Notes: generated by a model not told the origin, from the letters alone. DNA of 64,000 bases from Salticus scenicus (GCA_963930645.1 OZ005649.1:41816664-41880663), one strand, 5' to 3'; counted from the stretch's first letter, positions 36,421 through 47,370 are shown. Translations and numbers: made by a program.

Positions 36421-36534
36421 GTGTATATAGAGTGTTTTTTTTATATAAGTTATGTAATCACGTATTAATTTCTTTATGAATTGTGTTTGTAATATCCAAG
36501 AATGGCTTAATTTTATTTATGTTTATAGTTTATG

Positions 36535-36592
36535 TACATCCTTTCCCTGAAGATGGTTAAAAATTGAATATTTACCGAAACGTCGGAATGTA
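36535..36592 (+). ncRNA. Hammerhead-ribozyme-like motif in Penelope-like 3' region
   Basis: CUGAAGA (36547-36553), helix II with GG/CC and neighbouring pairs (36555-36576), GAAAC (36577-36581) and GUC (36582-36584) follow hammerhead order. Helix I pairs TTCC (36543-36546) with GGAA (36585-36588) and, beyond an internal loop, ACA with TGT. Helix III is only the palindrome ACGU. As at position 165, one extra base precedes helix II. The homologous site at 44766-44800 has lost core bases (C3 changed to T, GAAAC reduced to GCAC), and the minus-strand copy near 35700 is deleted across the loop. This copy is the best preserved of the three. Confidence 0.5.
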
Positions 36593-36807
36593 AAGATATT
36601 TGGAATGTAAAGTTATTTTAAATAGTGTGATATGTTGAAAAGTATGGTTTTATTACTATTTTTATTATTGACAGCATATATAAGTGGAATATATTTCTTT
36701 AACTTTAACCTTAAAATATGTTAGCAAAAATACCGCTAAATTTGTAAAACCAGGAACATTTAAAAAAAATGAAAACTGTTATTCGCAGTAATATGTTTAA
36801 ATATGAT

Positions 36808-37125
36808 CTCCTAAACTAGATGCCTTCCGCGTGGCTCGGAAACTTGGCAATAGTTCAAGTGGCAGACAGCGCCATCTGGTACAGATTGCGCGACTCTTTT
36901 ATTGAACAGCCACAAAAAATTTTTAAAAGTTGGATTTGATATACATAATATACGAATAGAATCGAAGAAATGTCGATTATATATATCATATATCACTTCT
37001 TAAAATAATTGATGGGAGCGGAATAAAAATTTTGCGCAATCTGTATCAGGTTGTGCTGTCTATCGCTTGAACTTTTATTAAGTTTCCGGGCCACGTGGAA
37101 GGCATCTAGTTTAGATGGCTATGAT
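36808..37125. repeat. Long-arm MITE (CCACCTGGTACAGA family)
   Basis: CTAAACTAGATGCCTTCCGC, GGCAGACAGCGCCATCTGG and TACAGATTGCGCGACTCTTT on the left are mirrored on the right through GGCATCTAGTTTAGATGGC. A full copy of the family at 22845-23170. Non-coding. Confidence 0.75.
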
Positions 37126-37678
37126 TTAAACTTCTAAAAGCTAGTATTGTTTGCGATATATAAGAATAACGTTACCAGAAACTATTACAGAGCAAAGTTT
37201 CTAGAATACGTAATTGTTTAGAGGCAAGACTAAATTTAATTAGGTAACTTATATACACTTTCGCGAAATTTGACATAATACAAAATGCGATAATACACAT
37301 GTACAACATTTAACATTGTCTTTGGAAATGCATTTATATAATTTTTAAATTAGTTCAAATTTTTACATTTTAATCTTTTAAAAATGGAAAAAATATACAC
37401 AAAAGTAGATTATACAGGAGTCATGCCATTTTTCATTTCAATACCACTATCTTTTACAAACAAATTTTATTGATCAATTGTGAAATTTTTGCGATTAAAA
37501 TAAATATAAAAAATAGTGATCTTTTTAAAATATAGAATGTTTACACCCCCTAATTTAAAAAGGAAAAAAGTATTACAGAATTCTTTTTTTTAAAGAAAAA
37601 TGTAATTACTTTTTTAATAATTTTCTATAATTTCCCTTAATATTTAAATATTAGAAATTTTACAAATTGCACTTTTAA
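37126..37678. other. AT-rich sequence, nothing recognised
   Basis: No gene or element ends were found between the MITEs at 36808-37125 and 37681-37866. Confidence 0.5.
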
Positions 37679-37680
37679 TA

Positions 37681-37866
37681 CAGTCGAACCTCGTTAACGT
37701 GAACACTGCTAACGTGAATTACTTTTAACATGAACTGTTTCCACAAATCCCGTCAAAATGAAGAATTGTTTAGTTATATGAAGAAAAGTTACTGATAGCA
37801 TGAACTACTGATAACATGAACAAAATTTTTATCCCCCTTGAGATTCACGTTAACGACGTTCGACTG
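37681..37866. mobile_element. CAGT-ended MITE, TA target
   Basis: CAGTCGAACCTCGTTAACGT and its inverse CACGTTAACGACGTTCGACTG, flanked by TA (37679-37680, 37867-37868). GAACTnnTnACATGAA motifs repeat inside. 186 bp, pogo/Tigger-like, non-coding. Confidence 0.8.
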
Positions 37867-38206
37867 TATCCAAACACAGTATGTTGTTTTTAACAGTCAT
37901 TAATTTTTATTTTACAGAGTTTTCACCTCGCATTTTCATACAACAGGAGATGCATGCGTTGTTCAATAAGGAAATGACAGAATGGAATGTACGTGTAATC
38001 CTTTTTACATGTGAGTTCACTGTCCAACGTATTTAAACACTATCGATGGAATAAAAGAATTTCAAACATGAATGAAAACTTTTTATCATAGTAAACTTAA
38101 AGAAAGAAATTTTCAAGCACTGTCTCTTATAAAGGTAAGTTTTATTTTATTTTTATTTTAAATTTCTTTGTTTGTGTACACACACATGTGATGTTATATA
38201 TATATA

Positions 38207-38576
38207 TATAATTTTGAAAATATGTAGAAACTTGAAAACAAGTGGGCGTGGTCAACAAGAAGAAAAACGTTAATAGAAACAAAGAAATAACGAATTAAAG
38301 TAACGAAGAACAATTGAAGATTTTTGTTGGGAGTATGCTAGTTTCGCTATGTTTCCGAAACCTGTTAGGCCTTTTTCAATTTAATTTATTGTCTGTTCTG
38401 CTGCTCCCACCCACTGAAGAGGAAGCGGAAGGTTGTTTTTCACATGCAGTGTTGTTTTTACAATTGTATTTCGTTACTTTAATTCGTTATTTCTTTGTTT
38501 TTATTAACGTTTTTTCTTCTTGTTGACCACGCCCACTTGTTTTCAAGTTTCTACATATTTTCAAAATTATATATTT
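38207..38576. mobile_element. MITE with about 108-bp near-perfect arms
   Basis: The arms 38207-38316 and 38461-38574 are inverted copies with almost no mismatch, including CAAGTGGGCGTGGTCAACAA and AAGAAATAACGAATTAAAGT. TATA sequence lies at both outer edges, so the exact TA target is ambiguous. The 145-bp centre is unique. Arm identity implies recent origin or gene conversion between arms. Confidence 0.8.
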
Positions 38577-38657
38577 TTGTATAATTTTTAGTGCTGACTT
38601 TGGCGCCTTTTTTATACAAATTCATTTTTATTAATAAGTAATTAATATATATATATA

Positions 38658-38854
38658 TACTTGCCAACCAACTCATTATGAACCGTACAATTTTTTGTAC
38701 CCGCCTTTTTTTCACACCAATAATTTTTTAGAGTAATTTTAGTCTTATTTAATCGGGAGAGTGTAACTCTAAAAATATAGTGGTGTGAGAGAAGGGGCGT
38801 TTTTTCAGGGGGCGTTAACAATTGTACAGTTATTAATGAGATGGTTGGCAAGTA
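38658..38854. repeat. MITE, ACTTGCCAAC ends (copy 1)
   Basis: ACTTGCCAACCAACTCATTA on the left is inverted as AATGAGATGGTTGGCAAGT. Internal CCGCCTTTTTTTCACACCA pairs with TGGTGTGAGAGAAGGGGCG, and ATTTTTTAGAGTAAT with the reverse. It lies in (TA)n. One of at least a dozen copies of this superfamily. Confidence 0.8.
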
Positions 38855-38868
38855 TGTATATATATACA

Positions 38869-39067
38869 TACTTGCCAACATACTAATTAATATTCTGTAG
38901 TATTGTTAGCCCCGCCTTCTTTTTCACACTAGTATCTTTTTAGAATATTTTTCTCTTTATTTAATCGTAATTGCATTTGGAGAATATTACTCTAAACACT
39001 TACTGGTGTGTAAAAAGGGGCGGGATTAAGAACACGACAGAATATTAATTAGGATATTTGCAAGTAT
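38869..39067. repeat. MITE, ACTTGCCAAC ends (copy 2)
   Basis: CATACTTGCCAACATACTAA and TTAGGATATTTGCAAGTATG enclose CCCGCCTTCTTTTTCACACT and TGGTGTGTAAAAAGGGGCGG. It is separated from copy 1 by only about 14 bp of TATATACA. Two independent insertions into one AT tract are likely. Confidence 0.8.
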
Positions 39068-39395
39068 GTATATACATATATATAACACCACATGATGATG
39101 TTGAAGGTGCTTCATTTTTATATATTTTATTTTATTTTATTTTATTTATTTATTTATTTTTTTTTCGAATAATAAATCAAATATATTGAATGTGTATTGA
39201 TAATTGTATATTCGCTCGTATATGTTGATTGTGTATGTATGTCTTCATTCTAAGCTTAATATTGGATTAGCAGAAGCTCCCAAAGCGTTCGTTGTAATTT
39301 CAACCACTTCATTCTCGCTCCGGGATATTTTCATCGTAGAGACTTAGACCACTTTAAAAAAATGTTTTATGATACGAACTTGAATATCATTGACT

Positions 39396-39592
39396 CATAC
39401 CTGCCAACATCCTGATTAATATTCCGTAGTGCTGTTAGTCCCACCTCTTTCATCACACCAGTAAATTTTTACAGCAATATTCTCCAAATGCAATTACGAT
39501 TAAATAAAAGGAATAATACTTAAAAAAAATATTGATGTGAAAAAAGGCGAGGCTTAAAATACTATAGAATATAATTAGGATGTTGGCAAGTA
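39396..39592. repeat. MITE, ACTTGCCAAC ends (copy 3)
   Basis: CATACCTGCCAACATCCTGA with inverse AGGATGTTGGCAAGTAT. Internal boxes are as in copies 1 and 2. It directly abuts the CGTATAACGC MITE at 39594. Confidence 0.75.
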
Positions 39593-39593
39593 T

Positions 39594-39752
39594 CGTATTT
39601 TCCGGCGTATAACGCGCAGGTTTGTTCAACCAGTTATCGGAAATTTATGCTTACAGCAACAGCTTCTTACAAATATATCTTTATTTGTAAATTAAATTTT
39701 CTGGTGTGTAACTCATTTATTTGACCTGTGTGTTGCACGCCAGAAAATACGG
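39594..39752. repeat. MITE, CGGCGTATAACGCGCAGG ends
   Basis: GTATTTTCCGGCGTATAACG at the left is inverted as GTTGCACGCCAGAAAATACG at the right. The inner TAAATTAAATTTTCTGGTGT matches 1465-1640. About 160 bp, non-coding. Confidence 0.7.
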
Positions 39753-39769
39753 TATGATGACTAGAACAG

Positions 39770-39990
39770 AGATCATACTCTCCCGTTTTTTTTTTTTTTT
39801 TTTTTTCCAGATCAAATTTAATTCTACCACTATTTTTAAAAAATAATTTCTGCCCTGTATAATCATGCCATATTACTATAAATATACCAGAGGTATTTCT
39901 GCGTGACATTACTGGTGGCGGAACTTTAAAACAGGCGGAAAATTCTTATCTCTGAGAGTGTCCAGGGGGCGGAGAGTACGACCCCTGCTA
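39770..39990. repeat. MITE, CAGGGGTCGTACTCTCC ends
   Basis: CAGAGATCATACTCTCCCG (left) is inverted at GGCGGAGAGTACGACCCCTG (right). ATTCTTATCTCTGAGAGTGTCC precedes the right end. It is the clearest intact reference for the site disrupted by the 47231-52916 element. Confidence 0.6.
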
Positions 39991-40521
39991 GAAATATTCT
40001 AGTTTCAAAATTTCATAAGTTATTCAAAATTTAAGATATTTTAACTTGACATAGTAGATCAATATTTCATATAAATTTGCATTATGTAGAGCGCTGAATT
40101 GGAAATAGTATGGATTTGCATGAAAACTAAACTATGGAACTGATGGCAATAAAATAAATTAACAAAGTAGGATAAAGTAAATGTATCCAATTTAACGGTG
40201 GGTAGCATATTAAGTGGGGCATTTCAGTCTGTCATCGTGTCTAGTGATCGGTCATATACATTTCTCCTAACATCAATGTAGTATGTCCTGTACTAAAAAT
40301 TTATGAGTACATATACATGATGGGGAATTGAACGGAGTCCACCTATGCCAACTAGTTCATTTTATTTTACTTTTTACTTTTCAATTTGCATTTGATTGTA
40401 AAAATGCGCACCTTTTTCGTAATGGACTAATGATATTCATTATTCATTGGTTTCATTCTTTAAGCTCCCGATCTATCATTATTGTTGTTGTTGTAGTTGA
40501 TGCTGTTCAGAAAATGAGCAA

Positions 40522-40556
<35 letters not shown>

Positions 40557-41319
40557 CAAACTTGCATACAAAGTATTTTTAATAAATATAAATTTAATTT
40601 AATTCGATAAATAAAATGTATTATTATTATTATCATTTTCAAACGATCGTTAAAATAAAAACCCAGTTACATTGTTTCCTAATTTACAGTTATGTTTTCA
40701 GATTTAAAATGTTTATTTCCCACTTCTCAAAACAAAAGATAAAAAAAACTTTTCACGACTATAATAAGATAAAAGTTCTTCAATTCTCCACTGGGACATT
40801 TTTGAAAGAAAAATTCTTTTTGAAATTTCTTTTACAGTTGACATTTAAAGCACTGGATTCAGAAAATACTTAAATTCAATTGAACTTCTTTTTTCCTAAC
40901 TATGATAAAATTTAAGAGGTGGGAAACAAAAAGTTAATTTAATAATTTTAAAGAAGAAAATGTCTATTTTTTTATGTGAAATCATTAAATAAGTAAAGAT
41001 TTTTTTCCCCGCTATCCGTTCTTTAATAAACATTGTTGAAAAGAAAAATAAAAACATTTTCATTTAAATTTAAAATGAAATTTAGCAATAGCATAACAAG
41101 ATTTATTCTTTGTTAACAACGTACAAAATGATTAAATTTAAAATAATGTAGGATAGGACTATAGGAATAAGAACATCAAGAATATCAAGAGAACATCAAT
41201 AAGAACATCAAGAACATGGCTTTTAGATCAGCGATTTTAAACCTGTGGGTCGCCGTCACTGATAACATGGAAATTACTGCATGAACACTGCATGAAAATT
41301 GCCCCCAACACCAGTTTTG

Positions 41320-41812
41320 GAAATTCTAATGTAAAATGACCTCCTGAATCCGAATATGACGCCCATTTTTCCCCTATCACCCACTTTTTTAGGGACGGCC
41401 CCCTATTTTTATCACTTTTCAGTAATTTTATGGCTATAAATTTGATTTCTAGGGGGAGGGGGGAGAATTATTTTGACTGTTATATATCTTCTGATGGACT
41501 GAAAGTTTGGAAAATTTTAAAACATGAACATTTGCGGTAAGGGGAAGATTTAGGGGTGGTTGTTACTGAAATTATTATTACCTTACATTTTTTAAAATCT
41601 ATTATTTATGTTACTTAATAAACATTATGAATTTTTATTTTTAAGTGTTAAATTAATTCTTTTTCATTCCCCAAATCAATTTCCTGGCCATAAAATTATC
41701 GAACAGTGATACAAATTGTGGGAAGGGCGTAGTGTCCCGAGTAAACGGTGAGTGACTGGGCAAAATGGGAGTCATATTCGGATTCAGGAGGTCATTTTAC
41801 ATAAGAATTAGC
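41320..41812. mobile_element. Non-autonomous DNA element with about 48-bp inverted ends
   Basis: TTCTAATGTAAAATGACCTC and CCGAATATGACGCCCATTTT (41323-41372) are inverted at 41763-41809. ACGGCCCCC-like blocks lie inside. No clear TSD; no ORF. It is followed by a poly-T run of about 34 (41831-41865). Confidence 0.65.
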
Positions 41813-41826
41813 AAGAATAGTATTAG

Positions 41827-41866
<40 letters not shown>

Positions 41867-42169
41867 AAGAGCAGTGTAATTAACGGATTTTAGCTATCCC
41901 TGTCGACGATTCCATAATATCAAGCCTTAACTTCAACGCTCTTCGATGTCTTTAACTTGAATATTTTTCGTGTAACCTAATTAAGGGCTGTATCCAGGTT
42001 TGCCGCTAATAAAATTTCGAATACCTCTATTTTTACATAGCAATTTTTGGCTTGACTAATTCTGGATATTCGTTAATATCCATTTAAAAATTTAGTATAT
42101 AAAAATTGTGGCATTCAAATTTTCCTTTGTGAGATCCCTTGTTATGTCATACCTTGTAACATATATAAG

Positions 42170-42350
42170 TTATTCCGAAATATTCATATTACCAACCTTT
42201 TTTTGCACACCACTATTTTCAAAGATTAATTTTCTTCTTATTCCATTGCAATAACATATTGGAGATCATTTTTCTATAAGCAAAGCGGTGTTTAGGGAAA
42301 AAAAATGCGGGTACTAAACTAACAGTATTCTGGAATAAATTATAAACGTT
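42170..42350. repeat. MITE, superfamily of 38658-39067 (degraded)
   Basis: TATTCCGAAATATTCATATT with CTTTTTTTGCACACCACTAT is inverted at AAGCGGTGTTTAGGGAAAAA and TATTCTGGAATAAATTATAA. Diverged, non-coding. Confidence 0.5.
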
Positions 42351-43093
42351 AGTATTTTATATATAGTAATTAGGGACGTGAGTATAAGAAACGGATGGCG
42401 CAAACATATAGAAAATAGATTAATTTACTGAAAGAAAGAAAAAGAGAAAACATATTTTTACATAAGAAATAAAGTACACATGGTACTGTATTAAACTGGT
42501 GTAATACAGATAGGATTGTGCCAGTGCTACACAGGCGCAGTGTATTAATTAAAAAATAGGTGTGTAAACTCAAATGTTCAGAAACGCTGCTGTACGAATT
42601 TTTTTACATATTTTGTTGAATGAATTGTAAGTATTCACGCATGCATTTTAAATTATGTGCATGTTACGTTTACACTGCATAAACTTTTAATAAGTAATGA
42701 AAGTTTTGAATGATATTTGTCTCAGAAGCTGTATGCTACGCACAGACAATCACTGCATGGTTTTGCTCAATAACAAATATAAAAATATCTACGCACCTTT
42801 ATCATACTGGTAATAATTTATCATCTCATTGTCAAGCATTGGCATTATTATGTTGCTACTTTTCCCTGTAATATTACAACGACATATGTGGGAGTCTGTG
42901 TACCATTCTCTGTAACACATATTAATAAAAGGTGGCGCGGCCTGTCTTTATTTCCTGACTCTTCACCAATTTATTAATACAGTAATTTTCCGATTAATTG
43001 GGTTTGGAAACATACTATAGAAGATTATTTTTTTTTTTATAGTAGTGGAATAATCAGCGAAGAAAATGGAACGTAGTCATCCTGATATATAAT

Positions 43094-43168
43094 GCATAGC
43101 TGCCAAATTAATCCGAAGAATTGTTAGTGCCCGCCCCTTTTTCCACGCCACTTAATTTTTATAATAAT
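43094..43168. repeat. Left half of a MITE split by a Penelope-like insertion
   Basis: GCATAGCTGCCAAATTAATC and GCCCGCCCCTTTTTCCACGC form a typical left arm. The matching right arm resumes at 44894-44999 (AACTGGTGC, AATTCTCCGGATTATTAATT, GGATATTGGCTGCTC) after the insertion, with a run of about 27 A. Confidence 0.75.
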
Positions 43169-43176
43169 GCCTTTTT

Positions 43177-44157
43177 ATGTATAAAGAAGCCATGAAACTG
43201 GTAATATATAATAATTATTTTATATTTAACGGTAATATTTATAAACAACTTAACGGAGCCCCTATGGGCTCAGCTATATCTGGACTGTTATCTGAATTTG
43301 AATTAAGAGATTTTGAATATGAATTTATTAATAAACAGTTGCACTGTATTAAATTTTGGAAAAGATTTGTAGATGATGTAGTTATTATATGTATTATGTA
43401 TAAAGAAACCATGAAACTGGTAATATATAATAATTATTTTATATTTAACGGTAATATTTATAAACAACTTAACGGAGCCCCTATGTGGTCAGCTATATCT
43501 GGACTGTTAGCTGAATTTGAATTAAGAGATTTTGAAAATGAATTTATTAATAAACAGTTGCACTGTATTAAACTTTGGAAATGATTTGTAGATGATGTAT
43601 TTATTATATGGCATAGTCCATCTAGTTCTCTTAATGATTTTTTTAATGTAATCAATAACATAAAACCCAACCTTAAATTTACTTTAGAAATTGAAAATAA
43701 TGAAAAAGAATTAACTTTTTTATATATTAAAATTAATCGTTTTAATCAATATGCAGAAACTTCTGTTTATGGAAAGGCCGATATATTTCCTTATACATTT
43801 CATAGTAATTGTCCTATACCGTGGTCATATAAAATTGCTAATTTTAGGTTTTTGAATAAACTTGCCTATAATCATTGTTCTACTCTTGAGGCCTTAGAAA
43901 ATGAAATCGATTTTATTTATGATTTGGCTTTGAATTACGAGTATAAAATCAAAACTATAAATAAATTAATTTATCAAATTATGTCCCCTTCTTCCACTTC
44001 TCCATCTTCTTATTGTAATAAATCCTCTAATAATAAATTTAAGAAAATACAATATTGGACTGGTCTACATGAAGGATTTTCTAAATTAATTAATAATAAT
44101 GTTCATCTTGTTGCTAAAGCTCCCCTAAAATTAAATCCATTACTTTCTAAAAATTAG
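43177..44157 (+). pseudogene. Penelope-like reverse transcriptase, C-terminal part, with duplication and stop
   Basis: The frame starting at 43177 runs to a TGA at 43582-43584 and then stays open to 44157. NGAPMGSAISG, WKRFVDDV and FHSNCPIPWSYK are RT palm and thumb motifs of Penelope-like type, the VDD being the catalytic aspartates. A 219-bp in-frame tandem duplication (43177-43395, 43396-43614) repeats the PMGS and VDD segments; in the second copy PMGS reads PMWS and WKR reads WK-stop. The two units differ at roughly 8 positions, so the duplication is not brand new. Unlikely to be translated into an active enzyme. Confidence 0.85.
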
Positions 44158-44500
44158 ATCCCCTCCTCCCAAATTAAAATCAGGTGTTTATGAAATCCCA
44201 TATAAAATTGATAATAAAACTAACTATTATATAGGAATGACCAATAGACCTTTTAGTGATAGAATGAGGGAACATATAGCAGATTTAAAATATAACAGAT
44301 CCTGCACTGCTTTTTCACGTACGTATAAAACTAATCCCATTGAACCTGGTTTTGAAAATGCCCGAATAATTTATAGTAATAACAATAGAAACCATGCTCT
44401 ACTTTATGAATCTTTTGAAATTATAAAAAAGAAATCCGAAATTTGTAATGATACATTATCCATTAACCCCCCTCCCCCTCAATTTGGCTTCGTTTCTTAA
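44158..44500 (+). pseudogene. Penelope-like GIY-YIG endonuclease domain
   Basis: In the +2 frame relative to the RT, GVYEIP and NYYIGMTNRPFSDRMREH give the GVY/YIG pair and conserved arginine of a GIY-YIG nuclease. The ORF ends at 44500 with PPPPQFGFVS. A frameshift near 44150 separates it from the RT. The domain nicks the target to prime reverse transcription. It is the same region as the minus-strand fragment at 35972-36420. Confidence 0.8.
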
Positions 44501-44759
44501 ACTTAAATTAAGGTAACCCTGCTATTGTTTATTCTGGCAATCCTGCAGTATGATACTTTGATTCCGTTTTATTAAAGAGCTTTATTTTTCTTGTAATGTA
44601 CATGATTGTGATTTATTTAGATGTTTTTAACTCATTTTAAGATGTATATAGAGTATTTTTTATATAATTTATGTAATCAAGTATTAATTTATTTGTGAAT
44701 TGTATTTGTAGTATCCAAGAATGACTTAATTGGATTTATGTTTATAGTTTATGAACATC

Positions 44760-44806
44760 ATTTCCTTGAAGATGGTTAAAAATTGAATATTAACCGCACG
44801 TCGGAA
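44760..44806 (+). ncRNA. Degraded hammerhead-like motif
   Basis: It has a perfect helix II (GGTTAA/TTAACC) and the ACGTCGGAATGT tail, but the invariant C of CUGANGA is T and GAAAC is GCAC. It is homologous to 36535-36592, probably dead. Confidence 0.4.
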
Positions 44807-44910
44807 TGTAGAGATATTTTGATATAAAGATATGTTAAATGGTGTGATATGCTGAAAGTATGTTTTATTACTGTTTTATAGCCTTTTTCTGTATGTAAAA
44901 AGAAAAGTAC

Positions 44911-44943
<33 letters not shown>

Positions 44944-45003
44944 TGGTGCTAACTGCTAACAATTCTCCGGATTATTAATTAGGATATTGGCTGCTCTGAT
45001 AAT

Positions 45004-45185
45004 GTCAAGCAGCAGAAATGCCATCAATTCAAATTTATTCCGGAACATTCATAATACTTGCCTCTTTTTTATTTCATAATTTCTATTTAATCATAATTTC
45101 ATTATCTAGAAATTAGCTGTAGAAGAAATTTGGTGTGAAAAAAGACGGGTACTAACAATGCTTCGGAATATGTTAGAAATTAGAA
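45004..45185. repeat. MITE, superfamily of 38658-39067 (degraded)
   Basis: ATTCCGGAACATTCATAATA and TAACAATGCTTCGGAATATG are inverted, with TTGGTGTGAAAAAAGACGGG inside. Non-coding. Confidence 0.5.
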
Positions 45186-45759
45186 AATTTGAACAGTAAT
45201 AATTTCTGGGGCATATCAATCTATAAAGTGTTCAGCTTCAGCCAAGTATGAAAATTGCAGTTAGCTAGTTTTCACGATTTGCTTCATAGCCATAGTTTAA
45301 CATGCATGAAATCGAGTTGAATCAAATTTGATATATGTTAATAAGATATGTTATATGAGAGAAATTATGATGATGCAAATTTGATTTTAATACCTTAATA
45401 GTCGGCGAATGCATAACGTATATTTTATAACAGATATTAGTGTTTTAAAAAAACCTATTTTGTTCTTCGTGCGGTCCATATTTTGTCTCCGAGTCTTCCA
45501 CCACTAAATTTAAGTACCAATATTCGTCATAAAATTAGCATATAAATGCAAATGATGTTTATTATCTTCGAATATTGAGAGGAAACAGAAATAAAGAAAC
45601 CTGTATTGCATATAAATGCGTAATGTTAACACTTTTGCGACAGCATGCTTTTATACTTTTAATTAAAGTGTGCCTTTTAAAAATTTTAGTATACTTTATC
45701 TCATTTTGAAAGTTACTTAGTTTTAATATATTAATGATACGTATAGATTATGTTTAATT

Positions 45760-46570
45760 TTATTAACTTATAACGGTATAGTTCGATTTTGCTTAGGGGG
45801 TGGTATACATATAAAAACTGGCATCAACTTCATTTTTTTCAATGGTAACTCCCAATTTTTTATAAGTTTTTTAAATTATTTGGATCAAATCACCGCGGAA
45901 ACTAGTATAATTTATATATTTCACTAAATTTTTCATGGAATTATAAACTGTCAAAATATGGGGATGCTAATGTTAAAATGAATATGACAAACAATTATTC
46001 ATATCTTACCGAAAAATTAATATACTCAAATTTTCTTTTTTATATACGTTAGACTGAATTGACTCAAACATATTCCATGGATTTTTTTTTTTTTTTTTTT
46101 TTGAATTATTAAAAGTATAAACTCATATTCGAAAAAATTATGAATTATGACCTATATTACTTTTTGCACGAATAGAACAGGCATCATCAAAAACACGGGT
46201 TTCCAAATTTACAGCTGGTTCCTAACATTTCGAGTTACAGTGATATTTCATTTTTTATTGCTGTTAGGGAACCATCAATTGTTATAATTTGTATCATTTG
46301 TATGTAAATATGCTTATATAATCTGACGGAAAACTACTTTAATTTACTTTTATGTTATTCTTATTTTTTTTTTTTTTCTAAGTAACATTTTGATGTTTAT
46401 TATACAAATTGGCTTTATTATTATTATTATTATTACAGCAATGCAGGCGAAAGATTGTGAAAGAATTCTAAAAGAAAGCACGCCCCGCCTTCTATATCGC
46501 TGAAACAATATTAAAAAACTATTTTGCATATTCATATTTGACTCTATATGTGACGCTGGTTATGCATACA
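45760..46570. repeat. Inverted partial copy of the 32314-35430 transposon
   Basis: This is the reverse complement of about 34535-35350. Shared landmarks are AACGGTATAGTT, AACTGGCATCAACTTCATTT, GGATCAAATCACCG, AGAACAGGCATCATCAAAAAC, CTGACGGAAAACTA, AATTGTATAATAAACAT (reversed) and GTCACATA. Both outer ends of the transposon are absent. Divergence is moderate, with indels and an (ATT)n microsatellite at 46413-46437. Confidence 0.75.
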
Positions 46571-46941
46571 CATCAATGAACATATATTATCAGTCCAGTT
46601 TATGGAAGTTCAATCCAATATTGAAATATTTTATTTTATTTTATTTATTATTATTATTATATTTTTGTTTTTTTATTGTTTTCTAAGAAATGTTTCAATG
46701 TTTACGATACAAATTAACCTATTTTTGTACAATTAACGCATTGCAGGTGGGAAATTTTGATGGCATTCCAAAAAAATAATAAACCCCACCTTCTGACTTC
46801 TTCTGAAAAAATACTTTGCTTTGAAAAAATATTTCTCTTTTATTTATTTTTTATTTATTTATTTATTTTTTTACTCTTTATAGGACGCGAACATCGCCGT
46901 TTCGATTGTAGATGACAAAATTTCAGTGACTGTACCACCAC

Positions 46942-47110
46942 CAGTATTGCCAGATCAGGCGGATTTTTTATTCAACAATCATCAATAATTTTTAATTGAA
47001 CGTTAGTCTAATCACTTCAGAGATCGGCAGTTTGTTATGTATATCAATTATCACTTCTCAAAATCATTGGTGATTATTGATTGAAAAATCCGCCAGATCT
47101 GGCAACATAG
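46942..47110. repeat. MITE, GTTGCCAGATCTGG family
   Basis: CAGTATTGCCAGATCAGGCG and its inverse CGCCAGATCTGGCAACA, with ATTCAACAATCATCAATAAT and CAAAATCATTGGTGATTATT inside. It lies just upstream of the array element. Confidence 0.75.
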
Positions 47111-47179
47111 ACCACCATTAATTTCGTAAAAATTTTCTATTGTATTTTGATGGAGATTGTTGTATTAAAAAAGTGTAGC

Positions 47180-47230
47180 AATAAAGGCGGAAATTTCTCC
47201 TCTCCGCGAGTGTCCTGAAATTAAAAAAAA
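47180..47230. repeat. Left flank: CAGGGGTCGTACTCTCC-type MITE split by the array element
   Basis: AAAGGCGGAAATTTCTCCTC and CGCGAGTGTCCTGAAA match 39930-39970 and 556-590. The expected continuation GGCGGAGAGTACGACCCCTG appears only at 52917-52940 (GGTGAAGAGTACGACCGCTG). The array element therefore inserted into the A-run of this MITE. Confidence 0.65.
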
Positions 47231-47370
47231 AACTAGTATGTTGTGGCCACCACAAGACTTTCTTCTATATTTACCTATACATATTCAATCAGTAACAATA
47301 TTTAAAAAAAAAAAAAAAAAAAAAAAAGTACGATTTTTTTTCTTTTTTTTTTTTTTGTTAAAAGAAAAAA

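Larger units (their letters stand above)
35617..36664. mobile_element. Head-to-head pair of Penelope-like element 3' ends
   Basis: The left segment (36420 down to 35617, minus strand) carries the C-terminal GIY-YIG region and 3' untranslated region of a Penelope-like element. The right segment (36421-36664, plus strand) carries the same 3' region again. They abut at about 36420 without spacer, and the outer ends, TAAAAATAGTAATAAAACC and its inverse, close the palindrome. Arms of about 240 bp are diverged. Penelope-like elements commonly occur as partial tandem or inverted copies, whereas simple 5' inversion would not duplicate the 3' region. Confidence 0.75.
43182..44880 (+). mobile_element. 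5'-truncated Penelope-like retroelement
   Basis: About 1.7 kb carrying the C-terminal half of a reverse transcriptase, a GIY-YIG endonuclease and a 3' untranslated region. Near-identical 13-bp sequences GCCTTTTTATGTA (43169-43181) and GCCTTTTTCTGTA (44881-44893) flank it as a target duplication, although the last bases may be element sequence. Domain order RT then GIY-YIG defines canonical Penelope-like elements. It is inactivated by truncation, an RT-region duplication, a stop and a frameshift. The 3' region is shared with 35617-36664. Confidence 0.85.
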
